A stretch of 64,000 nucleotides of DNA from Aliirhizobium smilacinae (GTDB taxonomy: Bacteria > Pseudomonadota > Alphaproteobacteria > Rhizobiales > Rhizobiaceae), in NCBI RefSeq assembly GCF_006335145.1, contig NZ_VDMN01000002.1, forward strand, positions 496,001-560,000, in the 5' to 3' direction. The translations under genes and the position numbers were made by a program. A model generated the notes under the pieces. The model worked only from the letters and a program-made list of their open reading frames with translations, ran no database searches and was not told the DNA's origin. Positions 17,882 through 26,406 of the stretch are shown here, in pieces (the stretch's first letter is position 1; every line of letters starts with the position of its first letter).

Positions 17882-19925
17882 CATTGACGCTAGCGGCCTG
17901 ATCCACGCTCCAATCGGCCGCGATGCACAGATTGCAGCGTCACTCCTGAAAGAGGCCGGGATCAAATCCAGGACAGCCCCGGATCTAGCATCGTTCGTGG
18001 CCGGTCTAGGCGATGATGTTGCCTTTGCAGTGGTGACCGAGGAGGCTCTTCGTTCCGCCGATCTGCGTGCGATCTCCACCTGGATAGAAGCGCAGGCAAG
18101 CTGGTCTGACCTCCCCTTCACCATCCTGATGAGCCGGGGAGGCGGTCCCGAACGCAATCCGGCGGCTGCCAGATTGTCCGAGGTATTGGGCAATGTCAGC
18201 TTCGTCGAGCGGCCGTTTCATGCGACAACGTTCATCAGCGTCGCCAGGTCCGCGATGCGGGGTCGCCGGCGGCAATATGAGGCTCGATCCAGAATTGAAG
18301 CGCTGGATGAAGGGGAACGTCGCCTTCAGACGGCTCTCAGCGCCGGGCGGCTTGGTGCCTGGGAACTCGACCTCGCGACCAGTGAACTGGCGACGTCACC
18401 GACCTGCAGGGCAATTTTCGGCCGTAGCCGTCACGAGCAGTTTTCCTACGCGGATCTTTTGGCAGCAGTCCACCCAGACGACGCAGACCGCATGCAAGCT
18501 GCAATCCGGGCGACGATTGAAACCGGTGCGGACTATTCGATTGAATATAGAACAATCTGGAGAGACGGCTCGACCCATTGGGCGGAAATCCGAGCCCAGC
18601 TTTACAAGGATCGGATGGGGCACGCCATCAAGCTGGTCGGCGTTTCGGCAGATGTGACCGAGCGCCTGAAATTGGAGGAACACCAGCGGCAGTTGAACGA
18701 AATCCTCGAAGAGCGCGTTGCCGAACGGACACGCGAACTGGAACAGGCCCACGCGGCGGTGATGGCCGAAGTGAACCAGAGGGAGCGGGCCGAGCAGCAG
18801 CTTAGGCAAGCCCAGAAGATGGAAGCGATCGGCCAGCTCACAGGCGGCGTGGCACATGATTTCAACAACCTGCTGATGGCGGTACTCGGCAATCTCGAGC
18901 TGCTTCGCAAACATGCCGGAGATGATGCAAAGGCGATCCGCCTGATTGAGGGGGCTCAGCAAGGAGCAAAACGTGGCGCCTCCCTTACCCAGAGGCTGCT
19001 TGCGTTTTCGCGCAGACAGGATCTTCGAATCGACCCGGTCGACATGCGAGCGCTCGTGCTCGGGATGGAAGACCTTCTGAAGCGGTCCGTCGGCTCGACG
19101 ATCATCGTCGAGACATCGACGCCGGACAATCTTCCGCTTGTATCGGCGGACGCAAACCAGGTTGAACTGGCCTTGCTCAATCTTGCCGTCAACGCGCGCG
19201 ACGCAATGCCCGGTGGAGGCGTAATACGCGTCGAACTGAAAGAGGCCGAGCAGCTTTCGCAGTCGGACGAACTTGCGGCCGGCAAGTACATTGTTCTGTC
19301 GGTCGCAGACGAGGGCCATGGCATGGACGAGGAGACGCTTCAAAAAGCCATCGAGCCGTTCTTTTCCACCAAGGAACTGGGCAAGGGAACCGGGCTCGGT
19401 CTTTCGATGATCCATGGCCTGGCATCGCAATTGAAAGGTGAGTTGAAGTTGACAAGCATGATCGGCAAAGGGACGACGGCTGAATTGTGGATGCCGGTGT
19501 CTACATCTCAGGCAGCACATTCGGAACATATTGAAGTGACGACAATGGCTTCCGACGTCGCGGACGCACCAAAACGGATCTTGCTTGTCGACGACGACGT
19601 TCTGATTGCGATGAGTTCAGCCGATATGCTGATGGATCTCGGCCATGAGGTTGTCGAAGTGCATTCCGGAGCCGAGGCGCTGGAATGTTTGGGCGACGGC
19701 TCCGGTTTCGACCTGATGATCACGGACTATTCCATGCCGGGCATGACCGGTGGCGATCTGGCGAAAGCGGCTCGCGTCATCGCTCCAAAGCTGCCGATCC
19801 TTATCGCATCGGGATATGCCGAGCTTCCGACTGGGATTGATCTGGATGTCGCAAGGCTCGGAAAGCCCTACACGCAGGACCAGCTGGCACAGGAACTAAG
19901 CAAGCTGACGGCCGCACAGCGGTAA
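17874..19925 (+). CDS. Hybrid PAS sensor histidine kinase with N- and C-terminal receiver-type domains
   Basis: A signalling kinase. In order: an N-terminal receiver-like domain (IHAPIGRDAQIAASLLKEAG, then VAFAVVTEEALRSADL), a PAS domain (GRLGAWELDLATSELATS, IEYRTIWRDGSTHWAEIRAQ), a coiled coil, HisKA with the phosphoacceptor His in GGVAHDFNNLLMAVLGNL (codon at 18855), HATPase (NLAVNARDAMPGGG, KGTGLGLSMIHG), and a C-terminal receiver with Asp in LMITDYSMPGMTG (codon at 19725). The first ATG/GTG/TTG in frame is GTG 17997, but the frame is open from 17856 and codons 17883-17996 encode the family N-terminus. ATT 17874, eight bases after gagga (17861-17865), is the best start candidate (inference). 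Coupled to the KaiC-like gene. Confidence 0.85.
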   Translation: MPNIDASGLIHAPIGRDAQIAASLLKEAGIKSRTAPDLASFVAGLGDDVAFAVVTEEALRSADLRAISTWIEAQASWSDLPFTILMSRGGGPERNPAAARLSEVLGNVSFVERPFHATTFISVARSAMRGRRRQYEARSRIEALDEGERRLQTALSAGRLGAWELDLATSELATSPTCRAIFGRSRHEQFSYADLLAAVHPDDADRMQAAIRATIETGADYSIEYRTIWRDGSTHWAEIRAQLYKDRMGHAIKLVGVSADVTERLKLEEHQRQLNEILEERVAERTRELEQAHAAVMAEVNQRERAEQQLRQAQKMEAIGQLTGGVAHDFNNLLMAVLGNLELLRKHAGDDAKAIRLIEGAQQGAKRGASLTQRLLAFSRRQDLRIDPVDMRALVLGMEDLLKRSVGSTIIVETSTPDNLPLVSADANQVELALLNLAVNARDAMPGGGVIRVELKEAEQLSQSDELAAGKYIVLSVADEGHGMDEETLQKAIEPFFSTKELGKGTGLGLSMIHGLASQLKGELKLTSMIGKGTTAELWMPVSTSQAAHSEHIEVTTMASDVADAPKRILLVDDDVLIAMSSADMLMDLGHEVVEVHSGAEALECLGDGSGFDLMITDYSMPGMTGGDLAKAARVIAPKLPILIASGYAELPTGIDLDVARLGKPYTQDQLAQELSKLTAAQR

Positions 19926-19951
19926 CAATTGCCTTCCCGGCAGGCCGGAAT

Positions 19952-21709
19952 TCAGATGAGATCCCTGTTCTCAACGGGCATCGAGAAGGTGAAACACGTC
20001 TCGGCCTCGTCGGAGCGGACGCTGATTTTTCCTTTATGTGCCTTTGCGATCTCGGCTGCGATGTAGAGGCCGAGACCCAGCCCTTGCATGCTCGGGCGCA
20101 GATCACCTCGTCGAAACGGTTGGAAAAGCCGCCCGAGAACTTCCGGCGATATGGGCGTTCCCCCATTGCTGATGGCAATCTCGAATTGCCCTTTGCTCAC
20201 CGCTCCCACCACACGCACCGGCTCGGATTCAACGCCGTGCGTGACTGCATTGGCAACCAGATTGGAGAACATCTGCGCCAGGCGAAGCGGATCGACGGAA
20301 ACCGATTCGGGCAATCTGAAATCCGCTTCGATGATGCGGCCGGGATGCGCCAAGCGAATTTCGTCGATAACATGACCAAGGATCACGGCAGCGTCATGGT
20401 TGCCGATTTCTAGCGAAATGCCGCCACCCATTCGTGCCCTGGCCAGATCCATGACGTTATCGACAAGGCCGACCATCCGCGAAATGCTGGATTTCATCAG
20501 CTTGAGAACGAGCGGGCTCCGTTCGGTCCATCCTTCTTTCAAAAGGCGCGATGTGCCTGCATCGACGGCCGCGATCGGGTTTCGCAGATCGTGGCCAAGC
20601 ACGGCGATAAACTGCTCGCGCAGTTCTGATATTTCCTTTTCCCGTTCGAGCTCGCTTCGGGTTGCCTTGAGGCGATCGTCGGCGTCGAGATGTTGTCCGA
20701 TCAGGTCGGCGAACAGCTTGAAAGTGTTGATGACCAGCGGGTTTTTCACCTTCGCCGGATTGGGATCGATTACGCACAAGGTTCCGAAGAACTGGCCGTT
20801 GGCAAGAATGATGGGCACGGAAATATAGCTGCGCAGGCCGTAGATGCGCGGAGTGTGGTGATCGCGATAGACCGGATCGACGGTAGCATCGTCGAATACG
20901 ATGACTTCACGGTGTCCACGGATCTCGTCGCAGAGTGTGCTTTGGACAGGAAGCTCGTCGCCGGGCTTCAAACCGAAGCCGACATGATCAAGCGACCGGC
21001 AGGTAATCCATCTGTCTTCCGTGACCCGGGCGACAGCGGCAAACCCCATGCCGGTCATCTGAAGCACGACATCAAGGATGGTCGGAACGGCCGCGATGCA
21101 TTCGACCTTTGCGATATCCCGCGCGAGGCTCTCTTCGGTATCTGCCCCAGCTTCGGCAGGCGTTTCCAGAGCTTTGGAAAGCTCCCGTATGGCACTCGCC
21201 TTGTCCATGGCGGTCGCGGCGGCCTCGGCCAGCGCTTCGAGAACATCCAGCTCCCATTGGGCCGGCGTGTAGGTGTGCGACCAATACGCACCGATCGCCC
21301 CGATGGGATCGGCGGCCTTCACCGGAGCCATGGCAACAGCCTTGACGAAGGTGTCGGCATATAATTCGAAAGGAATCCGCTCATCCTTTGAAATGTCAGG
21401 GATGACGACGGTTCGCCGGTTGAGCATCGCCCAGCCGCTGATGCAGGCCGACATGGGGAATTGGTGTCCCTTCCACAGCGGACCGATCGCATCTTCCTCG
21501 ACATAATGACACAAATCGCCCTCTCGCCGAATGATCGCTATTCCTTCACAGCCGACGAGCGACCGCGCCGTGGAGCGCAGGGTCTCGATCACCGCATCCT
21601 GGCTTTCGGCGCGGCCCATTGCGCCTATCGCTCGGGTCAGGCTAGCAAGGGGAGTAGAATAGGGAGCCGCAGCATCCGTCGGGGAAATCGCATCGGGCGA
21701 GGCGGACAT
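19952..21709 (-). CDS. Dual-GAF sensor histidine kinase
   Basis: A 585-residue soluble kinase. GAF 1 spans about residues 30-170 (LVGCEGIAIIRREGDLCHYV, SACISGWAMLNRRTVVIPDI), GAF 2 about 200-345 (TGMGFAAVARVTEDRW, DDATVDPVYRDHHTPRIYGL, GQFFGTLCVIDPNP). A coiled coil leads into HisKA with H373 in FIAVLGHDLRNPIAA, and an HATPase domain with N box NLVANAVTHG and G box GLGLGLYIAAEIAKAH. No membrane segments and no receiver domain. It is convergent with the hybrid kinase, with 26 bp between their stops, and has no response regulator gene beside it. The repeat of KaiC-like, hybrid kinase and GAF kinase suggests one signalling module (inference). Confidence 0.9.
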   Translation of the reverse strand: MSASPDAISPTDAAAPYSTPLASLTRAIGAMGRAESQDAVIETLRSTARSLVGCEGIAIIRREGDLCHYVEEDAIGPLWKGHQFPMSACISGWAMLNRRTVVIPDISKDERIPFELYADTFVKAVAMAPVKAADPIGAIGAYWSHTYTPAQWELDVLEALAEAAATAMDKASAIRELSKALETPAEAGADTEESLARDIAKVECIAAVPTILDVVLQMTGMGFAAVARVTEDRWITCRSLDHVGFGLKPGDELPVQSTLCDEIRGHREVIVFDDATVDPVYRDHHTPRIYGLRSYISVPIILANGQFFGTLCVIDPNPAKVKNPLVINTFKLFADLIGQHLDADDRLKATRSELEREKEISELREQFIAVLGHDLRNPIAAVDAGTSRLLKEGWTERSPLVLKLMKSSISRMVGLVDNVMDLARARMGGGISLEIGNHDAAVILGHVIDEIRLAHPGRIIEADFRLPESVSVDPLRLAQMFSNLVANAVTHGVESEPVRVVGAVSKGQFEIAISNGGTPISPEVLGRLFQPFRRGDLRPSMQGLGLGLYIAAEIAKAHKGKISVRSDEAETCFTFSMPVENRDLI

Positions 21710-22108
21710 GGCACACTCCAGCTTGGGGCAAGAGCGGATATCTCCCAGCCGGTCGCGCCCTGAACCTATGCGAACGATGCGATATTCTTAGTGCGTATAG
21801 CCGCTTTTGTCCATTATCAGGCGAGGCATGGCAACTGCTCAGGCACCCGGTGAGAAGGACGCGACCGGCTGCTGCCCGGTTGCCACCATTTCGTGGATTT
21901 AAAAACGCGGCGCTTTGCTTCCTATCAAGAATACAGAGAAAAATTCGTTGATCCTCCTATCGATAACTATAGAATGATAGGACGTAGGATGTATGATGAC
22001 TTTGCCGGTTCGCTGGAGCGAGCGCATTTCCGACCTTTTTGGCGCAGGAATGCGAGGCGAGACAACAAAAGTGTGGCGTAGTGGCTTACGCCGCGAGAGG
22101 AGGAAATC
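21710..22108. promoter_or_regulatory. Divergent intergenic region, kinase / enolase-superfamily gene
   Basis: About 400 bp. The kinase side is GC-rich with no clear motif. The half nearer the enolase gene (about 21890-21990) is distinctly AT-richer and holds a candidate promoter TTGATC (21948-21953) - 16 bp - TAGAAT (21970-21975) and an inverted repeat TCCTATC / GATAGGA (21955-21961 and 21976-21982) spanning the -10. A third copy of the half-site (TCCTATC) occurs at about 21920. A short frame at 21893-22081 has no ribosome site and covers these signals, so I do not call it a gene. gagaggagg (22095-22103) is the SD of the GTG start at 22109. Confidence 0.45.
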
Positions 22109-23257
22109 GTGAAGATTGTAGACGTCAACGTTCGGGTGTTTTCCCATACGACCCGCCGGCATCAGGATACAGCCGGGCATGCTCATCCCGGCCCGCCGCA
22201 CAAGGTCGACATGGCCATCCTCACAATCGTCGCCGACGATGGGACGGAAGGGTATTGTTTCAGTCCGCCGGAAGTCATCCGCCCCCATGTCATCGACAAG
22301 TTCGTGAAAAAGGTGCTGATCGGCGAAGATCCGTTTGCCCGCGAACGTCTGTGGCAGGATCTGGCGCATTGGCAGCGTGGCAGCGCCATGCAGTTGACCG
22401 ATCGTGCATTGGCAATCGTTGATTGTGCACTGTGGGATCTGGCCGGCCGCAAGCTCAACATGCCGGTCCATAAGCTGATCGGCAGCTATCGCGAAAAAAT
22501 CCCGGCATATGGCTCGATCATGTGCGGCGACGAGCTGGAAAACGGTCTGGCTACGCCGGAGGATTATGGTCGCTTTGCTGAAAAGCTGGTCAAACGCGGC
22601 TACAAGGGCATCAAGCTGCACACATGGATGCCGCCGGTCTCCTGGGCGCCCAATGTCAAGATGGACCTGAAGGCCTGTGCCGCCGTGCGCGAAGCTGTCG
22701 GCCCGGACATCGACCTGATGATCGATGCGTTCCACTGGTACACCCGCACCGAAGCCCTTGAGCTTGGCAGGGGGCTGGAAAAGCTCGATTTCGCCTGGAT
22801 CGAGGAACCAATGGATGAGCAGAGCTCGGCTTCCTATGCCTGGCTTGCTGAAAATCTCGATATTCCTGTGCTTGGACCGGAAAGCGCACATGGCAAGCAA
22901 TTCAGCCGTGCCGAATGGATCACATCCAAGGCTTGCGACATTCTTCGCGCCGGTGTCCACGATAACGGCGGCATCAGTCCGGCGATGAAGTGCATGCATC
23001 TGGCAGAATCTTTTGGCATGAACTGCGAAATCCACGGCAATGGCGCGCCGAACCTGATTGTCGCGGCTTGCGTGAAGAATGCCAAATGGTACGAACGCGG
23101 CCTGCTGCATCCCTTCCTCGAATACGACGACGGCTTCGAGTATCTGAACGCGCTCGTCGATCCGATGGATGAAGATGGCTTCGTGCACATCTCGGACAAG
23201 CCGGGTCTTGGCGAAGACATCAATTTCGATTTCATCAACGCCAATCTCGTTGGCTGA
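22109..23257 (+). CDS. Mandelate racemase/enolase-superfamily enzyme, paralogue 1
   Basis: A 382-residue enolase-superfamily protein starting at GTG with a strong SD. Capping domain LTDRALAIVDCALWDLAGRK; barrel residues K169 in GIKLHTWMPP, D206 in LMIDAFHWY, E232/E233 in WIEEPMDE, E258 in LGPES and H309 in CEIHGNG, with the regular 26-residue spacing of the three metal ligands. This supports metal-dependent proton abstraction from a carboxylate substrate, probably sugar-acid dehydration or epimerisation. The KLHTW motif does not match the subgroups I can place confidently, so no substrate is named. The gene at 32983 encodes a gap-free paralogue of the same length, roughly two thirds identical by eye. 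Confidence 0.85.
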   Translation: MKIVDVNVRVFSHTTRRHQDTAGHAHPGPPHKVDMAILTIVADDGTEGYCFSPPEVIRPHVIDKFVKKVLIGEDPFARERLWQDLAHWQRGSAMQLTDRALAIVDCALWDLAGRKLNMPVHKLIGSYREKIPAYGSIMCGDELENGLATPEDYGRFAEKLVKRGYKGIKLHTWMPPVSWAPNVKMDLKACAAVREAVGPDIDLMIDAFHWYTRTEALELGRGLEKLDFAWIEEPMDEQSSASYAWLAENLDIPVLGPESAHGKQFSRAEWITSKACDILRAGVHDNGGISPAMKCMHLAESFGMNCEIHGNGAPNLIVAACVKNAKWYERGLLHPFLEYDDGFEYLNALVDPMDEDGFVHISDKPGLGEDINFDFINANLVG

Positions 23258-23268
23258 GCCGCCAAATG

Positions 23269-23299
23269 CGGTGCCCGGCTCGGAGAGAGCCGGGCACCG
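23269..23299. terminator. Bidirectional terminator between convergent genes
   Basis: Perfect 13-bp arms CGGTGCCCGGCTC / GAGCCGGGCACCG with loop ggaga, filling the 44-bp gap between the stops of the enolase-superfamily gene (+) and the alpha/beta hydrolase (-). Confidence 0.8.
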
Positions 23300-23301
23300 T
23301 G

Positions 23302-24504
23302 TCAGACATGACGGGACAACCAGTCGAAAGCGTGATCCTGCTGATCGACCGGGAAATGATGACCGCCGGGCCAGAGCCGCGTTTCGAGATGATCGGGGCT
23401 GCCGGACGCGCCCCATATGTCCTCCAGCTGCCGATAGGCCTCTCTGGCGACACTTGCGGGAAAATTCCGGTCATCGGTGCCGGTGAAGATCAATGCCGGA
23501 GCCGGTGCAGCCAGCCCTGCAAAATGCGGATAATCCAGTTTCCCGCCGATCTGAGGATGCAGCATGGAATAGGCCGACTGGCCGCGCAACTGGTTGTTTC
23601 CCGACTGCATCAGGCCTTGCAGGGTTCCCATCCAGCCGCCCGCTACGCAAGCAGAAACGTCATCGGAAAGCGCTGCCACTTGCCAGGCGCGCAAGCCGCC
23701 CATGGAATAGCCGACACTGGCAACACGCGTCTTGTCGACGCCAGGCATATCGCGCAGCAATGCCAATGCTTCCAGATCTTCCGAAAGAATGACGGAGGCG
23801 TAGGATATGCCGAACTGCATCAGGTTGGCGGCAAGCGCCTGCTGTGCCTCGTAGCCGTTCCCCTTGCGGCTGCCCCAGCCGAGCGCATCGGCGCAAAGCA
23901 CGGTGTACCCGCGTCGAACGAGTTCGTTACCGAAAACCCGACCGCCATAAACTTTGCTGCCCCAGGACTCGATGTCGGCCAGCAGTGCGGGGTTTTCATC
24001 CGCACGCCGGATCAGTTTTTCCTTGCCGATGGAAAAGAACGAACCGTGGTCATGCAGAAGAAGTGCGGCGGGCGTCGGTTCAGAGGTTCGTGGCCGCAGC
24101 AGGTAGGCGAGGGTGGTTTCTCCGGAAGAAAAGACAAGTTTCAGTTCCTGCCCGATACAATCGCCATCCGTCCATTCCGAAACAACCGACGCTTTTGCCG
24201 GAGGAAGATCGGCAACACCGATCGTGGCGCGTACCCTGTCGAGGGTCTGCGCGTGCCAAGCGGGAAAATCATGTTTTTCGCGATCGAAATTCCAGCCGAA
24301 CGTGGTGTGGTCGCGCAATCTGCGGGCAATGCCGCACATGTTCTCCGCATCAATCATCAGTTCAGCCTCATTTTGGTGCAGGGCCTGCGATCCGGCGCCC
24401 TGCGCGGCAGCCTGGCTTGTTTGCGACAGGTTTCCGAGCGCCGCAGCGCCCAATGCGAGACCTGTCGTTTGGATAAAATTCCGGCGCGGTATCAAACCCT
24501 TCAT
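23302..24504 (-). CDS. Tat-exported alpha/beta hydrolase, dienelactone hydrolase/acetyl-xylan-esterase-like
   Basis: A 400-residue hydrolase. ATG 24504 is chosen because ggagga precedes it and it opens a twin-arginine signal (MKGLIPRRNFIQTTGLALGA, then LSQTSQAAAQG); an extended frame to 24684 buries the signal. The alpha/beta fold shows PAALLLHDHGSF (oxyanion strand), the nucleophile elbow GYSMGG with S267, the acid in FTGTDDRNFP (D344 or D345) and the base in LWPGGHHFP (H382 or H383). Periplasmic location beside an importer and sugar-acid enzymes suggests de-esterification of a plant-derived carbohydrate or glycoside ester before uptake (inference). It is transcribed with the GntR/ABC genes upstream on the same strand, after a 388-bp gap. 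Confidence 0.82.
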   Translation of the reverse strand: MKGLIPRRNFIQTTGLALGAAALGNLSQTSQAAAQGAGSQALHQNEAELMIDAENMCGIARRLRDHTTFGWNFDREKHDFPAWHAQTLDRVRATIGVADLPPAKASVVSEWTDGDCIGQELKLVFSSGETTLAYLLRPRTSEPTPAALLLHDHGSFFSIGKEKLIRRADENPALLADIESWGSKVYGGRVFGNELVRRGYTVLCADALGWGSRKGNGYEAQQALAANLMQFGISYASVILSEDLEALALLRDMPGVDKTRVASVGYSMGGLRAWQVAALSDDVSACVAGGWMGTLQGLMQSGNNQLRGQSAYSMLHPQIGGKLDYPHFAGLAAPAPALIFTGTDDRNFPASVAREAYRQLEDIWGASGSPDHLETRLWPGGHHFPVDQQDHAFDWLSRHV

Positions 24505-24892
24505 GGCAAACTCCTCCGAAAATGCCTCAGGCAATCCGGTGTCCGCAAGCGACAGGCGCAACCACCAAGCACCGGCGCGATAAATCGCCTTCATTCCTTG
24601 CGCATGATGTTGCAAATATTTCGATGAGCCGAAGCTGTGAAACAATTTGCATAAAGAACCGCCGAAGCGCCCAGCGCGGCGCAACCTGTGTCAATGTTTT
24701 GAAAATACGTCGCCAGAGATGCGACGTTTCCTCTTCAATACAGGATGACGGTATTCGATAACCTCAGGGAAAGAATTGAGTTTTGCGAACCGGCCGGCAG
24801 TTTATGCGGGAATTTGTCCTTTTATTATTTTGATGGTCGTCAAGAGAACGTGATGAAGCGAACTCCACCTTGGATTTTGTCCACGTCGATCA
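24505..24892. other. Long intergenic region upstream of the hydrolase gene
   Basis: 388 bp between the GntR stop and the hydrolase start, both on the minus strand. It is AT-richer than its surroundings and presumably contains the hydrolase promoter, but I see no convincing -35/-10 pair, hairpin or palindrome, and short frames here lack ribosome sites. Confidence 0.4.
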
Positions 24893-25624
24893 TCAGTCCT
24901 GCCGCATTCTGGCGAGGGTTCTATCCTTGCTAGCGATTAGATGCGCGCGCATGGCCGTGCGGGCGGCATCGGGGTCGCGTGCCTCAATCGCCGCAAGAAT
25001 GGCTCGATGCTCCTTGTTGACGCGCGCAAGATGGGCGGACAGCGTTTTGTCATCGACAGCATGCGTGGTGCGGCGCATGCGCGGCATCAGCGTCTCGCCC
25101 AGATAGTTGAATATGCCGGAAAAATGCTCGTTGTGGCTGGCTGCAGCCACGGCACAGTGAAATTCAAAATCCGCCATCGTGTCGCGCGTCGCGTGTTTGA
25201 CGGCCTTATCCATCACGTCGCAGGCGGCCTTCATGGCTTTGAGATCGTTCGCATCCCAGCGCTCCGCCGCTAGAGCCGCGGCCTCCGACTCGATGCCGAT
25301 GCGCAGTTCCAGGCCCTTTATCATATTACCGGCCTGCATCAGGTCGGCACCGTTAAGTCGGAACGGGGTGACGCCCGCATCGTCACGAACGAATACGCCG
25401 ATGCCGTGCTGAATGGACACCAGTCCGCTGGCACGCAGGTTGGCGACAGCCTCACGCACGACCGTGCGACTGACGCAAAGTTCTTCCATCAATGCCTTTT
25501 CTGTCGGAAGCTTGGAGCCGCGCGGATATTCGTCCTGTTTTATACGCTCGGAAAGCACACGCGCGATCTGCGAGCTCAAGCTTTCCCGGCGGGCAAAGGT
25601 AGTGGGCGAAGCATCAACACTCAT
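24893..25624 (-). CDS. GntR-family regulator with FCD domain
   Basis: A 243-residue regulator starting at ATG 25624 (MSVDASPTTFARRESL); the longer frame to 25786 lies inside the ABC ATPase gene upstream and is not coding. Winged helix at about 15-80 (IARVLSERIKQDEYPRGSKL, then LCVSRTVVREAVANLRASGL), FCD ligand domain with the metal-binding pattern D-x-x-F-H (MADFEFHCAVAAASHNEHF) and EHRAILAAIEARD. FCD proteins of this type usually sense sugar acids or other carboxylates. It follows the ABC ATPase by 23 bp, so it is likely the distal gene of the transporter operon and an autoregulator. Confidence 0.9.
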   Translation of the reverse strand: MSVDASPTTFARRESLSSQIARVLSERIKQDEYPRGSKLPTEKALMEELCVSRTVVREAVANLRASGLVSIQHGIGVFVRDDAGVTPFRLNGADLMQAGNMIKGLELRIGIESEAAALAAERWDANDLKAMKAACDVMDKAVKHATRDTMADFEFHCAVAAASHNEHFSGIFNYLGETLMPRMRRTTHAVDDKTLSAHLARVNKEHRAILAAIEARDPDAARTAMRAHLIASKDRTLARMRQD

Positions 25625-25647
25625 CGCAAAGGCCTCCGATCTAAGAG

Positions 25648-26406
25648 TCAAACCGCATGGTCGTATTCGAGGCTGGCCTGAATAAGTTCGCGGGCATAGG
25701 GATCTTTTGCCTGTCCGGTTGCCAGTACATCGCGGCTCATCACCTCGACGATCCGGCCATTCTGCATCACGGCCAGCTGCTCGCACATATGGTCGATGAC
25801 GGCAAGATCATGGCTGACAAACAGATAGGTCAAATTGCGTTTTGCCCGCAAGTCGGCAAGCAGATTCAATACTTCTGCCTGTACCGATACGTCCAGAGCC
25901 GAAGTCGGCTCGTCAAGCAGCAGGATACGTGGTTCGAGAATAAGTGCGCGGGCAATCGCCACGCGCTGACGCTGACCGCCCGACAGTTCGTGCGGGTAAC
26001 GCACCAGAAAATCCGGATTGAGGCCGACGTCGATCAGCGCCCGTTCCATCCGCTCGACCTGCCGGTCCATACGGTGAATGCGCAGCGGCTCCTGCAGCGC
26101 GGTGCGGATGGACTGGCGTGGGTGGAGCGAGCCGTACGGATCCTGAAAGACCATCTGCACCGCGCGGCAATAGTCTGCGAAGGGCACCTCGCTGACGGAA
26201 GTGCCCTCCAGCCGCACATCGCCATCCCATGAATTCAGAAGGCGGGCAATGCAGCGCAGGATCGTCGATTTGCCCGAGCCGGACTCGCCGACGAGCCCAA
26301 AGGATTCGCCTGCGGCAACCGAAAAACAGACGTCCCCGAGAATACGGCGTTTGGCGGCGCCGCGGCCGAGACTGATGGAAACCTTGCTGACTTCAATCGC
26401 GCTCAT
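25648..26406 (-). CDS. Dpp/Opp-type ABC ATPase, DppF-like
   Basis: A 252-residue ATPase, short because the C-terminal Cys-containing extension of the oligopeptide family is missing. Walker [11 protein letters not shown]-loop VFQDPYGSLHP, signature LSGGQRQRVAIARA, Walker [20 protein letters not shown]-loop LFVSHDLAVIDH. Its start overlaps the stop of the DppD-like gene by four bases. Confidence 0.92.
   Translation of the reverse strand: MSAIEVSKVSISLGRGAAKRRILGDVCFSVAAGESFGLVGESGSGKSTILRCIARLLNSWDGDVRLEGTSVSEVPFADYCRAVQMVFQDPYGSLHPRQSIRTALQEPLRIHRMDRQVERMERALIDVGLNPDFLVRYPHELSGGQRQRVAIARALILEPRILLLDEPTSALDVSVQAEVLNLLADLRAKRNLTYLFVSHDLAVIDHMCEQLAVMQNGRIVEVMSRDVLATGQAKDPYARELIQASLEYDHAV

Noticed and set aside
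21893..22081. 62-residue frame on the plus strand ahead of the enolase-1 gene
   Set aside because: No ribosome site, basic low-complexity product, and it covers the AT-rich promoter and inverted repeat.
23266..24627. Long plus-strand frame opposite the alpha/beta hydrolase
   Set aside because: Antisense shadow: the minus strand encodes an intact Tat signal and catalytic triad, whereas the plus frame has no recognisable domain and spans the terminator at 23269-23299.
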